From assembly GCA_001870995.2 (NCBI GenBank), contig MLAV02000014.1, positions 1 to 64,000 on the forward strand: 64,000 nucleotides of DNA, in the 5' to 3' direction. A model generated the notes under the pieces. The model was not told the DNA's origin. It saw nothing but the letters and a program-made list of their open reading frames with translations, and searched no databases. Below are positions 52,599 through 61,702 of the stretch, one piece after another; the first letter of the stretch is position 1; the number at the start of each line of letters is the position of its first letter. A program made the position numbers and the translations under genes. The DNA is from Chitinophaga sp. CB10 (GTDB lineage: Bacteria > Bacteroidota > Bacteroidia > Chitinophagales > Chitinophagaceae).

Positions 52599-53771
52599 TT
52601 AATCTTCTTTGATTTTACTTACCATCCAGACGATGACGAGGCCGCAGACGGCCATAATGGAAAAGGAAATCCGCAAACTGGAAGCCTGCGCTACAAAGCC
52701 TACCAGTGGCGGTACTACGAGGAAACCGAGGTAACCGATGGTGGAAATGCTGGCAATGGTCTGCCCGCTGTTGGCATGCCCGGTTTTGCCGGCCAGGCTG
52801 AACACCAGGGGCACTACGCAGGCCACGCCGAGGCCGGCGCAGATGAATCCGAAAATAGCTGTTACCGGGTGAGGGAACAGGATGGCGATGCCCAACCCGG
52901 CGAGGATCAGTACCCCGCTGTATTTCAGGATGGGTTTAATGCCGGTGCGCTGTACCACTTTATCTCCAAACAATCGGCCCAGGGTCATGGCGCTCATATA
53001 GATCCAGAAAGCTGTTGCGGCATCTGCTTTGGTACCGCCGACTACCTTTTCGTAGTAGATGCTGGACCAGTCGTACATGGTATTTTCGGTAGCCATGCAG
53101 GCAAAGCAGATAAAGGAAAATTTGAGCAGGGATTTATCCGGCAGGGAAAAGGCCGGTTTCTTCTCCGTTTCCTTTGCAGGAACCGGCGTATCGGGGAAAG
53201 TGGTGGGATAATACAGTATGCTGAACACCAGCAGGAGGAGGCTCACGCCAAAGAGGTGCCAGCTGGGGGCGATGTTGTATTTGATCATCAGGAACCCGAG
53301 CCCGGCGCCGGTTACGCCGGCAATGCTCCAAATGCCATGGAAGGTAGTGATGATGGATTGGGAGAATAGTTTCTGCACCAGCACGGATTGCCCGTTCATA
53401 CTGAGGTTGAGCAGGTTGCGCGCGGAGCCGAAGCAAAACAGTACCAGCGCCAGCTGCCAGATGGATTGGGTGAAGCCGGGCATACTGAGGATGAGGTTGA
53501 AGAAGAGCGCGCCAAACATCATGATCTTGCGGCTGCTGTATTTTCCCAGCAGGTGGCTGGTGATGGGCATGGTGGCCATCAGGCCGATGGGAAGCGCCAG
53601 CAGTACCAGTCCCAGCTGCGCTTCGTTGAGGTGCAGCTGCGCCTGGATAGACGGAATACGGGAAGCCCAGGAAGAATATCCCAGTCCTGAAATAAAGAAA
53701 AATACGGAAGTGGCAATCCTGTATTGTTTGGCAGTGATTTCCCGGGTTTCGTTGTGTAAGTTTAAAAACAT
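52599..53771 (-). CDS. MFS transporter (FucP/YbjJ-like)
   Basis: Twelve-segment major facilitator (390 aa) resembling the YbjJ/FucP group. The opening SGLGYSSWASRIPSIQAQLHL is typical of that group. A minus-strand TAATTTTG element (53804-53811) lies 32 nt upstream. Substrate unknown. A small GTTAA-5 nt-TTAAC hairpin follows the stop. Confidence 0.87.
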   Translation of the reverse strand: MFLNLHNETREITAKQYRIATSVFFFISGLGYSSWASRIPSIQAQLHLNEAQLGLVLLALPIGLMATMPITSHLLGKYSSRKIMMFGALFFNLILSMPGFTQSIWQLALVLFCFGSARNLLNLSMNGQSVLVQKLFSQSIITTFHGIWSIAGVTGAGLGFLMIKYNIAPSWHLFGVSLLLLVFSILYYPTTFPDTPVPAKETEKKPAFSLPDKSLLKFSFICFACMATENTMYDWSSIYYEKVVGGTKADAATAFWIYMSAMTLGRLFGDKVVQRTGIKPILKYSGVLILAGLGIAILFPHPVTAIFGFICAGLGVACVVPLVFSLAGKTGHANSGQTIASISTIGYLGFLVVPPLVGFVAQASSLRISFSIMAVCGLVIVWMVSKIKED

Positions 53772-53803
53772 CCTCGCGCGGTTCTTCAGTTATTGGAAGG
53801 CTG

Positions 53804-53811
53804 CAAAATTA
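53804..53811 (-). promoter_or_regulatory. -7 element of the MFS gene
   Basis: TAATTTTG, exact TAnnTTTG match, 32 nt before the ATG. No TTG at the expected upstream distance. Confidence 0.5.
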
Positions 53812-53823
53812 CTCAGAAAATTT

Positions 53824-53872
53824 GCCCCTGCCTAATTATGTTATTACAGGGGCAGGCGGTTGGGCCTGCCCC
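53824..53872 (-). terminator. overlapping alternative hairpins after the LLM gene
   Basis: GGGGCAGGC (53849-53857) can pair with GCCTGCCCC (53864-53872), or CAGGGGC (53847-53853) with GCCCCTG (53824-53830), not both. Position suggests a terminator of the LLM gene before the MFS promoter; the exclusive pairing could also be an attenuator. Confidence 0.5.
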
Positions 53873-53877
53873 GGGTG

Positions 53878-54876
53878 TTAAAATAAGTTCGCGCAGATGG
53901 TCGCAGAGTTCTTAACGGCTTCAAAATCATCCGCAAAAGTAGAGAGGATGATCTCGTCCGTCTGGTATTCTTCGGCCAGCTGCAGGAGTCGCGCCTTCAT
54001 CTGGTCCGGCGTGCCGTACACCATGCGTTTACGGTTATATTCTATGCGCGCCAGGTGTGCAGGCGTGTACTCGATGTCGCGTATCTCTTCGTAGGTCGGA
54101 TATTCGCCCCTGGCGCCGGTTTCGATCCAGAGCATGCGGAAATCCATTTCTGCCAGCCAGCGGTCTATTTCCTCTTGTTTTTCGGAGGTAAACCCGAAGA
54201 TGCCTACGTTGACCTGCGGTTCCTTTAAGCGCTCGGAAGGCCGGAAATGTTGACGGTATTGCTGCACCGCTTCCGGGCCGCCATTGGGGTTGATGAAATG
54301 GGCAAAGGATAAGGCCATGCCCAGGTGGGCGGCAAAGTAGCCGCTGCCGCCGCTGGAACTGAGTATCCACATTTCAGGAACTGTTTCCGCCTGTGGGATG
54401 GCGATGATGTTATCGTAATGCGATTCCCCGTTCTTATGATCCGTCAGCCAGCTGCGGAGGTCCTTGAGCTGCTGGAGGAATTCCTGGTCGTTAAACGTAT
54501 TGGAGGGGTTCAGCAGGGAAGCGGTCTGCCGGTCGCCGCCGGGGGCGCGGCCGATGCCGAGGTCGATCCTGCCGGGAAACAGCGTTTCCAGCATGCGAAA
54601 GTTTTCCGCCATTTTCAGGGCGCTGTGGTTGGGCAGCATAATGCCGCCGGAACCTACCCGGATGCGTTTGGCTTCGCCGGCGAGGTGTGCAATCAGCACT
54701 TCCGGCGTAGAGCCCGCGATTTTGGGGAGGTTGTGGTGCTCCGATACCCAGAAACGGGTGTATCCCAGTTCGTCCGCCAGTTTTACCATGGCCGAAGTGC
54801 GGCGGATGGCGTCTACTGCGGTATCTTGTCTTGCAATGATCGATTGATCCAATATGCCCAGCTTAATTTTCTTCAT
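53878..54876 (-). CDS. LLM-class flavin-dependent monooxygenase
   Basis: Luciferase-like (LLM) FMNH2- or F420-dependent oxidoreductase, 332 aa. Family segments include YTRFWVSEHHNLPKIAGS, VGSGGIMLPNHSALKMAENFRMLETLFPGRIDLGIGRAPGG and SSSGGSGYFAAHLGM. Bacteroidota members usually use reduced FMN supplied by a separate reductase; an FMN reductase-like gene is next upstream on the same strand (184 bp, with a hairpin between). Substrate unknown. Confidence 0.9.
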   Translation of the reverse strand: MKKIKLGILDQSIIARQDTAVDAIRRTSAMVKLADELGYTRFWVSEHHNLPKIAGSTPEVLIAHLAGEAKRIRVGSGGIMLPNHSALKMAENFRMLETLFPGRIDLGIGRAPGGDRQTASLLNPSNTFNDQEFLQQLKDLRSWLTDHKNGESHYDNIIAIPQAETVPEMWILSSSGGSGYFAAHLGMALSFAHFINPNGGPEAVQQYRQHFRPSERLKEPQVNVGIFGFTSEKQEEIDRWLAEMDFRMLWIETGARGEYPTYEEIRDIEYTPAHLARIEYNRKRMVYGTPDQMKARLLQLAEEYQTDEIILSTFADDFEAVKNSATICANLF

Positions 54877-55005
54877 TTTTTTCAGGTGTTTGTGGAGAGA
54901 TACAAATTTACCGCTGAAAAAACTACCGGAGGGGAATAAGGTATTGGTAATAACTATGCCGGTATAGATAAACCCGCATAACTGGGGCGTGCATATAAAA
55001 CGTAA

Positions 55006-55043
55006 TGTAGCAATAACAGCAGCCCGATGCTGTCATTGCTACA
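55006..55043 (-). terminator. hairpin terminator of the FMN reductase gene
   Basis: 16-bp arms TGTAGCAATAACAGCA (55006-55021) and TGCTGTCATTGCTACA (55028-55043), one mismatch, 6-nt loop, followed on the minus strand by TTACGTTTTATAT. Confidence 0.65.
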
Positions 55044-55060
55044 CATCCAGGCAGGGGCTG

Positions 55061-55618
55061 TTACTCTGCAAACTGGAATTTTACGTCTGTTAACAGATTT
55101 ACGAGCAGGTCAAATTTCTTGCTGTATTCTTCCGAAATGCTGTAGTCGGCCTTGTTATAGAGGTGCCCGCGCACTGCCGGCACGGAGTAAGGCAGTACCC
55201 ATGCGCGCAATGCCTTGGCCACTGCTTCCATGGTGTTGATGCCCTGCATCGCGTGGCCGCCTTCTGCCCAGCACACCATACCAATCACTTTGTTGGTGAG
55301 GTAAGGGATGGGCTCCCGGGCGCTGATCTCAATCCAGTCCAGGCAGTTCTTCATGGCGCCCGTCATGCTGCCATGGTACAGGGGCGTCAGCCAAATATGC
55401 AGATCCGCATCGCGGAAGATTTTTGTCATTTCTTTTGCCGCTTCAGGTATTTCCTGTAAGCCAGCGGTATCAAAAAATGGGATAGATGCTTCCGCCAGGT
55501 TAAATACAGTTACGTCCATGCCCTTTCGCTCCAATTGCTCACGGAGGTGCGCAATGATCGCAAAGGAGGTGCTGGTGGGTTTTTTCTCCAGCGAACCGTT
55601 AAATAATAAAACTTTCAT
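55061..55618 (-). CDS. NAD(P)H-dependent FMN reductase-like flavoprotein
   Basis: Flavodoxin-fold NAD(P)H-dependent oxidoreductase (185 aa). The N-terminal phosphate loop NGSLEKKPTSTSF and the flavin-site segment LTPLYHGSMTGAMKNCLDWI are clear. Likely reduces FMN or quinones in the cytosol and may feed the LLM enzyme (inference). Divergent from the SufR-like gene. A strong minus-strand promoter (TTG, 18 nt, TAACTTTG) overlaps an inverted repeat, suggesting repression by the divergent regulator. Confidence 0.87.
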   Translation of the reverse strand: MKVLLFNGSLEKKPTSTSFAIIAHLREQLERKGMDVTVFNLAEASIPFFDTAGLQEIPEAAKEMTKIFRDADLHIWLTPLYHGSMTGAMKNCLDWIEISAREPIPYLTNKVIGMVCWAEGGHAMQGINTMEAVAKALRAWVLPYSVPAVRGHLYNKADYSISEEYSKKFDLLVNLLTDVKFQFAE

Positions 55619-55646
55619 ACTGGCAGTTTAAATTTTTAGTGTGGGA

Positions 55647-55675
55647 CAAAGTTAGTAGTTTTGTGAATAAACCAA
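55647..55675 (-). promoter_or_regulatory. promoter of the FMN reductase gene
   Basis: On the minus strand: TTG (55673-55675), 18-nt spacer, TAACTTTG (55647-55654), exact consensus. 29 nt before the ATG. Confidence 0.65.
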
Positions 55676-55693
55676 ATAATTACTTTGTTTATT
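55666..55693. promoter_or_regulatory. operator-like inverted repeat in the divergent region
   Basis: AATAAAC (55666-55672), 14 nt, GTTTATT (55687-55693). It overlaps the -33 box of the reductase promoter and the TTACTTTG element (55680-55687) before the SufR-like gene, so one bound dimer could control both. Confidence 0.5.
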
Positions 55694-56347
55694 ATGAAAA
55701 ATAATTTGCCGGATAATGAACAGGCGGTGTGGATACTTAAAACAAAAGGTCCTTTGCCTTTACAGGCCCTTGCCGATGCATTAGGCGTTACCACGGAAGG
55801 CGCCCGCTTTCAGCTGCATAAACTGGCAGCGGAAGGGCTGGTGCAGGCAGCAACCGCTGTCAAAGGACGTGGCCGCCCCCAGCAAATTTGGTCCCTGACG
55901 GAAAAGGGGCAGTCGCGGTTCCCTGACGCCCATGCGGACCTCACCATCCGCCTCATCAACTCCATCCGGGAAACGCTGGGCGAAGCGGCCCTGGACGCCG
56001 TCATCCTCACCCAGCAACACAACAGCGTCCGTAAATATAACAATGAATTAAAACAATACCCCGGGCTGAAAGATAAAGTGGCAGCCCTCGCCGAAATCCG
56101 CAACCACGAAGGCTATATGGCGGAATGTATTGAAGATGAACAGGGCCTGCTCCTGGTAGAAAACCATTGCCCCGTCTGCGCGGCCGCGAAGGCCTGCCAG
56201 GGCTTCTGCAAAGCGGAACTGGAAGCGTTTCAGACCGTGTTTGGCAACGACGTGCAAATTGATCGTGTAGACCATATCGTTACAGGCGCGCGCCGCTGCG
56301 CCTATCGCATTACCCCGCGAACAATCCGGTCCCCTTTCGGGTTGTAG
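55694..56347 (+). CDS. SufR-like iron-sulfur transcriptional regulator
   Basis: ArsR/DeoR-type winged-helix regulator (217 aa). The DNA-binding domain at residues 5-75 contains LPLQALADALGVTTEGARFQLHKLAAEGL. The C-terminal domain carries cysteines C145, C159, C162, C168, C172 and C202 in the ENHCPVC...GFC...GARRCAYRI arrangement typical of SufR-type [Fe-S] binding. The start was set at ATG 55694; a TTG at 55685 is in frame. It is followed 22 bp later by aconitase, an Fe-S enzyme, so iron-sulfur status probably controls this locus. Confidence 0.85.
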   Translation: MKNNLPDNEQAVWILKTKGPLPLQALADALGVTTEGARFQLHKLAAEGLVQAATAVKGRGRPQQIWSLTEKGQSRFPDAHADLTIRLINSIRETLGEAALDAVILTQQHNSVRKYNNELKQYPGLKDKVAALAEIRNHEGYMAECIEDEQGLLLVENHCPVCAAAKACQGFCKAELEAFQTVFGNDVQIDRVDHIVTGARRCAYRITPRTIRSPFGL

Positions 56348-56368
56348 AGTATGGTCTAAAACTATACT
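56348..56368. promoter_or_regulatory. inverted repeat just before the aconitase gene
   Basis: AGTATGG, 7 nt, CTATACT (six of seven positions symmetric) fills the 22-bp gap between the SufR-like stop and the aconitase ATG. A possible regulator or hairpin element. Confidence 0.35.
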
Positions 56369-56369
56369 A

Positions 56370-59096
56370 ATGCAAGCAAAAATAGCCTCGCTGACAGCGC
56401 TGGAAAAACAGGGGAAGCAAATCTCCCGGCTCCCGTTTTCCATCAGGATACTATTGGAAAATGTATTGCGCAATCACGATAAGTTTGCCATCACGGACGA
56501 GCATGTGGACACCTTGGTGAACTGGACGCCTGCGCCCATCGATAAAGAAATACCCTTCAAACCTGCCCGCGTGCTGATGCAGGATTTCACCGGCGTGCCG
56601 GCCGTGGTGGATATTGCCTCTATCCGTTCGGAAGTGATACGCAGAGGAAAGGACGGTACCCGCATCAACCCGCTGATCCCCGTGGACCTGGTAGTGGACC
56701 ACTCCGTGCAGGTGGACTTCTACGGCACCAATTACTCCTATACGAAAAACGTAGCCTACGAATACGAACGCAATACAGAACGTTACCAGCTGCTGAAGTG
56801 GGCGCAGCAGGCATTCGAAAACTTTACCGTAGTGCCGCCTGGCATGGGCATTTGCCACCAGGTAAACCTGGAGTACCTTGCCCATGGCGTGATTGAGCGC
56901 GATGGCTGGATATTCCCTGATTCACTGGTGGGTACGGACTCGCATACGCCGATGGTGAACGGTATTGGGGTGGTTGCCTGGGGCGTCGGGGGGATAGAAG
57001 CCGAAGCGGCCATCCTCGGTCAGCCGTTGTATTTCACCTGTCCGCAGGTAGTGGGGCTTAAACTCACCGGCCGCCTGTCAGAAGGCGTTACCGCTACAGA
57101 CATGGTATTGGCAATTACGGAACTACTCCGTAAATACGGCGTGGTCAACAAATTTGTGGAAGTATTCGGCGATGGGCTGGATCACCTGACGGTGCCTGAC
57201 CGCGCCACGATCTCCAACATGTCCCCTGAATTTGGCTGTACCGTTACCTACTTTCCCATCGACGATCAGACGCTGCGTTACATGCGCCGCACCAACCGCC
57301 CGGAGGAACTGGTGCGCAAGGTGGAAGAGTACTGCAAGGAAAATATGCTGTGGCGTACCGGGGAAGAGGCGATACAGTACTCGGATGTGCTGGAGCTGGA
57401 CCTCTCCCGCGTAGAATCCTCCGTGGCAGGCCCCAAGCGCCCGCAGGACCGCATCCCCGTAAAGGAGGTACATGCCCGTTTTGAAGAGCTGCTTGGTAAG
57501 GAGTTCAAACGAATGTACACGCCGGAAGGCAAGCGCCGGGATACGGCCTGGCTTTCGGAAGGGGGTTCCGGTACTACGTTTACCTACGAAATCCAGAAGC
57601 CCACGGAAGAAGTGGAGATAGAGCAGGATAGTTTACAATCCGTCAGGATAAAACTCAAAAACCAGGAATATGTACTGAGCGACGGCGCTGTGGTGATTGC
57701 CGCCATCACCAGCTGCACCAATACTTCCAATCCCAGCGTTATGATCGGCGCGGGGCTGGTGGCCGCCAAAGCGGTGGCCCGCGGCCTGGCCGTGAAGCCC
57801 TGGGTGAAAACCAGTCTGGCGCCGGGTTCCAGGGTAGTAACGGAGTACCTTAAACGCAGCGGCCTGCTGACGGACCTGGAAGCGCTACGCTTCCATATCG
57901 TAGGTTATGGCTGTACGTCCTGCATTGGGAACAGCGGCCCGTTACCGCCGCACATCGCCGAAGCGGTGGATAAGGGCAACCTCGTAGTGGCATCCGCGCT
58001 ATCCGGCAACCGTAACTTTGAAGCGAGGGTACACCCGCAGGTGAAAATGAACTTCCTTGCCTCGCCGATGCTGGTGGTAGCTTACGCGCTGGCAGGGCGT
58101 ATTGATACGGACCTGCTGACCGAGCCGCTCAGCTACGACCCCAACGGCGAGCCCGTGTACCTCCGCGATATATGGCCTACCCAGGAAGAGATCAATGAAG
58201 CTATTGAAAGGGCTGTGTTCCAGTCGGATTACGCGGAAACCTACCGCGTGATATTTGACGGGGATGATCAGTGGCAGGGACTTTTGGCCCCGATGGGGGA
58301 TAACTACCACTGGAGCCGCAACAGCACCTACATCCGCGAAGCGCCCTTCTTCGAAAACTTGCCTGACGCGCCCACGCCGCCACGGAATATTGAAGGGGCG
58401 CGGGTGTTGCTAAAACTAGGCGATTCTGTGACGACGGATCATATCTCTCCCGCAGGGTCCTTTAAAGCAGATACCCCCGCCGGAAAGTACCTGATAGACC
58501 ACGGGATTGACCCGCGTTTATTCAACTCCTATGGTTCCCGCCGCGGCAACCATGAAGTGATGATACGGGGCACCTTTGCGAATGTGCGTATTAAAAATGA
58601 GCTCTCGCCGAAGGAAGGCGGCTTTACGACGGTGATCCCCTCCGGCATGGTGATGTCCGTGTACGACGCGAGCGTGCAGTATGCGCAGCAGAAAGTACCG
58701 CTGATCATACTCGCCGGTAAGGAGTATGGCAGCGGCTCCTCGCGGGACTGGGCTGCCAAGGGTACCAACCTGTTGGGCGTAAAAGCCGTACTGGCAGAGA
58801 GCTTCGAGCGCATTCACCGCAGCAACCTGGTAGGCATGGGCGTGTTGCCGCTGGAATATATCAACGGCCAGACGGCAGCGCTGCTGGGGCTTACCGGCAC
58901 GGAGCTGTACAATATTACCGGCATCGCGGAGGACCTGCAACCCGGCAAGCTCCTAACGGTAACGGCTATACCGGCGGAAGGGGAGAGTATTGTATTTAAT
59001 GTAAAGTGCCGGTTGGATTCGGCGATTGAAATAGCTTATTATACCAATGGCGGCATCCTGCAATATGTGCTGCGGGATTTTCTGCAAAAAGCGTAG
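56370..59096 (+). CDS. acnA: aconitate hydratase (AcnA type)
   Basis: Tricarboxylic acid cycle enzyme converting citrate to isocitrate through a [4Fe-4S] cluster. Cluster ligands are in ITSCTNTSNPS and GYGCTSCIGNSGPLP. The C-terminal swivel domain has YGSRRGNHEVM and GKEYGSGSSRDWAAKG. 908 aa, normal for AcnA/IRP1-type aconitases. It sits directly behind the SufR-like regulator gene, probably in the same transcript, and is followed by a 14-bp hairpin. Confidence 0.96.
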   Translation: MQAKIASLTALEKQGKQISRLPFSIRILLENVLRNHDKFAITDEHVDTLVNWTPAPIDKEIPFKPARVLMQDFTGVPAVVDIASIRSEVIRRGKDGTRINPLIPVDLVVDHSVQVDFYGTNYSYTKNVAYEYERNTERYQLLKWAQQAFENFTVVPPGMGICHQVNLEYLAHGVIERDGWIFPDSLVGTDSHTPMVNGIGVVAWGVGGIEAEAAILGQPLYFTCPQVVGLKLTGRLSEGVTATDMVLAITELLRKYGVVNKFVEVFGDGLDHLTVPDRATISNMSPEFGCTVTYFPIDDQTLRYMRRTNRPEELVRKVEEYCKENMLWRTGEEAIQYSDVLELDLSRVESSVAGPKRPQDRIPVKEVHARFEELLGKEFKRMYTPEGKRRDTAWLSEGGSGTTFTYEIQKPTEEVEIEQDSLQSVRIKLKNQEYVLSDGAVVIAAITSCTNTSNPSVMIGAGLVAAKAVARGLAVKPWVKTSLAPGSRVVTEYLKRSGLLTDLEALRFHIVGYGCTSCIGNSGPLPPHIAEAVDKGNLVVASALSGNRNFEARVHPQVKMNFLASPMLVVAYALAGRIDTDLLTEPLSYDPNGEPVYLRDIWPTQEEINEAIERAVFQSDYAETYRVIFDGDDQWQGLLAPMGDNYHWSRNSTYIREAPFFENLPDAPTPPRNIEGARVLLKLGDSVTTDHISPAGSFKADTPAGKYLIDHGIDPRLFNSYGSRRGNHEVMIRGTFANVRIKNELSPKEGGFTTVIPSGMVMSVYDASVQYAQQKVPLIILAGKEYGSGSSRDWAAKGTNLLGVKAVLAESFERIHRSNLVGMGVLPLEYINGQTAALLGLTGTELYNITGIAEDLQPGKLLTVTAIPAEGESIVFNVKCRLDSAIEIAYYTNGGILQYVLRDFLQKA

Positions 59097-59110
59097 GCAG
59101 GCTGTAAATG

Positions 59111-59142
59111 AGCATGGGCGGGCCAACTGGCCCGCCCATGCT
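59111..59142. terminator. GC-rich hairpin between convergent acnA and antiporter genes
   Basis: Perfect 14-bp stem AGCATGGGCGGGCC (59111-59124) and GGCCCGCCCATGCT (59129-59142) with a 4-nt loop. There is no long T-run, but the stability and position between convergent genes support a bidirectional terminator. Confidence 0.65.
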
Positions 59143-59179
59143 TGTATTCCCGGAAAGCAGGATGCGTTTTAAGGGGGTA

Positions 59180-61417
59180 TCATCCCCGGAAGTCCTGTAT
59201 CCGCTTGCGGTTACCCACGAGCCAGACAACATCTTCCCATTCAAACACGGTATCGGAAGATGGGTTTAACATCTTCTCGCCGCCTCTCGCGATACCTACC
59301 ACCAGGGCTTGCGTCCGCTCGCGAATGCCGGAGTTACGGAGCGTTTTACCGGTGAGGCCATTGTTTTCATCCACCACAATACTAACCAGGCCAATATTTT
59401 CACTGCCGCCGTTTTCGTCCGCTTTCACGTGGCTGATACTGCTGCTGGCGATCTTGTTGAATTCTTCCAGCTGGCTGTCGTTCCCGATAACGGTGATCTT
59501 ATCGTAAGGGAACAGCTTTTCGTAGCGGGAAGGCGTGTAGATAGTGACATCGCCGCGGCGGATAGCCCCGATGTTGATGCCGTATTTTTCCCGGAGTTGC
59601 AGTTGTTCCAACGGGATATCGATGAGGGTACTCCACGGATCGATGTCGATTTCACTCACCTGTGCATCCCAGGGGAGCGTTACCAATTGCTTGGCTTTTG
59701 CCTCTTCCGCCGCGGTTTCACGGGCGTTGAGGTTGGTGAGGAAACGTTTTTCGATACGGTTATAGAATTTCTGCAGCTGGCTTCTTACCAGGATCAGCAC
59801 GACGAGCATACCGAGGATAGTGCCTATGAGGGCCGGCAGCAGGGAGAAGAACTGGTTGATGAAGAAACCGACGATGAGTACCGCTGCGATGCTGCGCATG
59901 AGCTCTGCTACTACGAGCGGGCCGCGGTTGTACTTGGAATCGAGCCAGAGCGCCTTGTAGGCATTGCTTTGGATCTTTTGCACGACCATCGCCCAGATGA
60001 ACGGCGCCATGGCAATCATGCCGAGCAATACGGTGGCGATGCGGGCCCAGAACGGGTTGGTGAACTGTTTCATGAAGAACGGCCCGATGTAGTACTTGCA
60101 CAGCAGCGTGATGGCCAGCATCAGGATACCGTTGAGCACTATCACGCGAACGTATGAACGCAGTACGCGCTTCCAGTCGCTTTCCCCTTGCAGAGTCTGG
60201 GAGCTGGCGGAGTACCGGTTGAGGGATTCCATCCATTTTGCCGGCAGTACTTTTTCCAGCCAGTTATAGAATGGCATGGCAAACTTGATCATGTACGGCG
60301 TGGTGAAAGTGGTGATGGCGGAGGTTCCCACGGCTACGGGGAAGAGGAAGTCGCTCGTAACGCCGAGGGTCATACCCAGCGTAGCAATAATAAACGCGAA
60401 CTCGCCTACCTGCGCCATACTCATACCTACCTGCAGGGCCTGTTTGAGCGGCTGGCCGGAGAGGAGGGCGCCCAGGGTGGTGCTTACGCATTTACCCACG
60501 ATGGTGAGCAGGGTAATCCAGAGTACGGGCCATCGGTATTCGATGATCATTTCCGGGTTGATGAGCATACCTACGGATACGAAGAAGATAGCGCCGAACA
60601 GGTCTTTAACGGGTTGTATCAGGTGTTCTACTTTTTCAGAAGAGGTGGTTTCCGCAATGATGGAGCCCATGATGAAGGCGCCGAGTTCAGCGGAGAAACC
60701 TACTTTGGTGGCGAGGATCACCATGCCGAAGCAGAGGGCTATACTAATTACCAACAGCGTTTCGCCGTTGATATATTTTTCCATTCTCTTTAAGAAAGTT
60801 GGCAGCAGGAAGATGCCGGCAATGAACCAAAGTGCGAGGAAGAACATCAGCTTGCCGATGGTAAGCATCATTTCAACGCCTTCAAACTGTTTGCTGACGG
60901 CCATTGTAGAGAGCAACACCATCATCAGGATCACTACTATATCTTCAATAACGAGTACGCCGAAAACTATTTTGGTAAAGGATTTCTTTTTGATACCCAG
61001 CTCCTCGAAGGCGCGTATGATAATGGTGGTGGAGGAGCTGGCGAGCAAGCCGCCGAGGAAAATACTATCCATGAAGGACCATCCCATCCATTGCCCTACA
61101 AAGTAACCGGCAACGGTGATGCAGGCAATTTCCGTGAAGGCCGTAATGGCGGCGGTGCCTCCTACCCGCATTAATTTTTTAAAGGAAAATTCAAGGCCCA
61201 GGGAAAACAGCAGGAATATCACCCCGATTTCAGACCAGGTTTTGATACCTGTGGTATCCCCGATGGAAGGGAATAAGCTGAAGTTAGGACTTACGATAAA
61301 ACCTGCAATTATATAACCCAGCACCATGGGTTGCTTCAGCCGCCGGAACAGGAGGGTGATTATTCCAGCGGCGCCCAAAATCAAGGCCAGGTCAATAATT
61401 AGTTGTGGTACATGCAT
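59180..61417 (-). CDS. CPA2-family cation:proton antiporter with TrkA-C domain
   Basis: Kef-type monovalent cation/proton antiporter (745 aa). The N-terminal half has about 12 membrane segments (GLEFSFKKL, GGLLASSSTTIIIRAFEELG, GFSAELGAFIMGSIIAETTSSEKVEH). An additional membrane and linker region follows, then a C-terminal cytosolic TrkA-C/RCK_C-like part (about residues 600-745, KYEKLFPYDKITVIGNDSQ) that should bind a regulatory ligand. The TrkA-N domain is not evident. Likely potassium or sodium efflux and pH control. Confidence 0.9.
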   Translation of the reverse strand: MHVPQLIIDLALILGAAGIITLLFRRLKQPMVLGYIIAGFIVSPNFSLFPSIGDTTGIKTWSEIGVIFLLFSLGLEFSFKKLMRVGGTAAITAFTEIACITVAGYFVGQWMGWSFMDSIFLGGLLASSSTTIIIRAFEELGIKKKSFTKIVFGVLVIEDIVVILMMVLLSTMAVSKQFEGVEMMLTIGKLMFFLALWFIAGIFLLPTFLKRMEKYINGETLLVISIALCFGMVILATKVGFSAELGAFIMGSIIAETTSSEKVEHLIQPVKDLFGAIFFVSVGMLINPEMIIEYRWPVLWITLLTIVGKCVSTTLGALLSGQPLKQALQVGMSMAQVGEFAFIIATLGMTLGVTSDFLFPVAVGTSAITTFTTPYMIKFAMPFYNWLEKVLPAKWMESLNRYSASSQTLQGESDWKRVLRSYVRVIVLNGILMLAITLLCKYYIGPFFMKQFTNPFWARIATVLLGMIAMAPFIWAMVVQKIQSNAYKALWLDSKYNRGPLVVAELMRSIAAVLIVGFFINQFFSLLPALIGTILGMLVVLILVRSQLQKFYNRIEKRFLTNLNARETAAEEAKAKQLVTLPWDAQVSEIDIDPWSTLIDIPLEQLQLREKYGINIGAIRRGDVTIYTPSRYEKLFPYDKITVIGNDSQLEEFNKIASSSISHVKADENGGSENIGLVSIVVDENNGLTGKTLRNSGIRERTQALVVGIARGGEKMLNPSSDTVFEWEDVVWLVGNRKRIQDFRG

Positions 61418-61702
61418 ACAGAAAAGGTTGTTTAATTACGCGTGAATATTCTTTGTGCCAGCACGGGAAACGTGCTATTCTATTGATCAAAGCCCGGAAT
61501 CGAGATTCTTTGTCTGCTCGCTAATATATTAATTTTTTTCGAGGAAACCGCGATCAGGTGCGGATTCCCTCATTGGTTGCGGTGCAAATGAAGATGCCGG
61601 TGGCGATTATTTTTATCGCTGTCCTTATTGTATTGCATTCCTGTGTTGGGTATTTTTTGGTATGGTATTTTTTACAACAGCCTGCGTGTCGTAATTTCGT
61701 GT

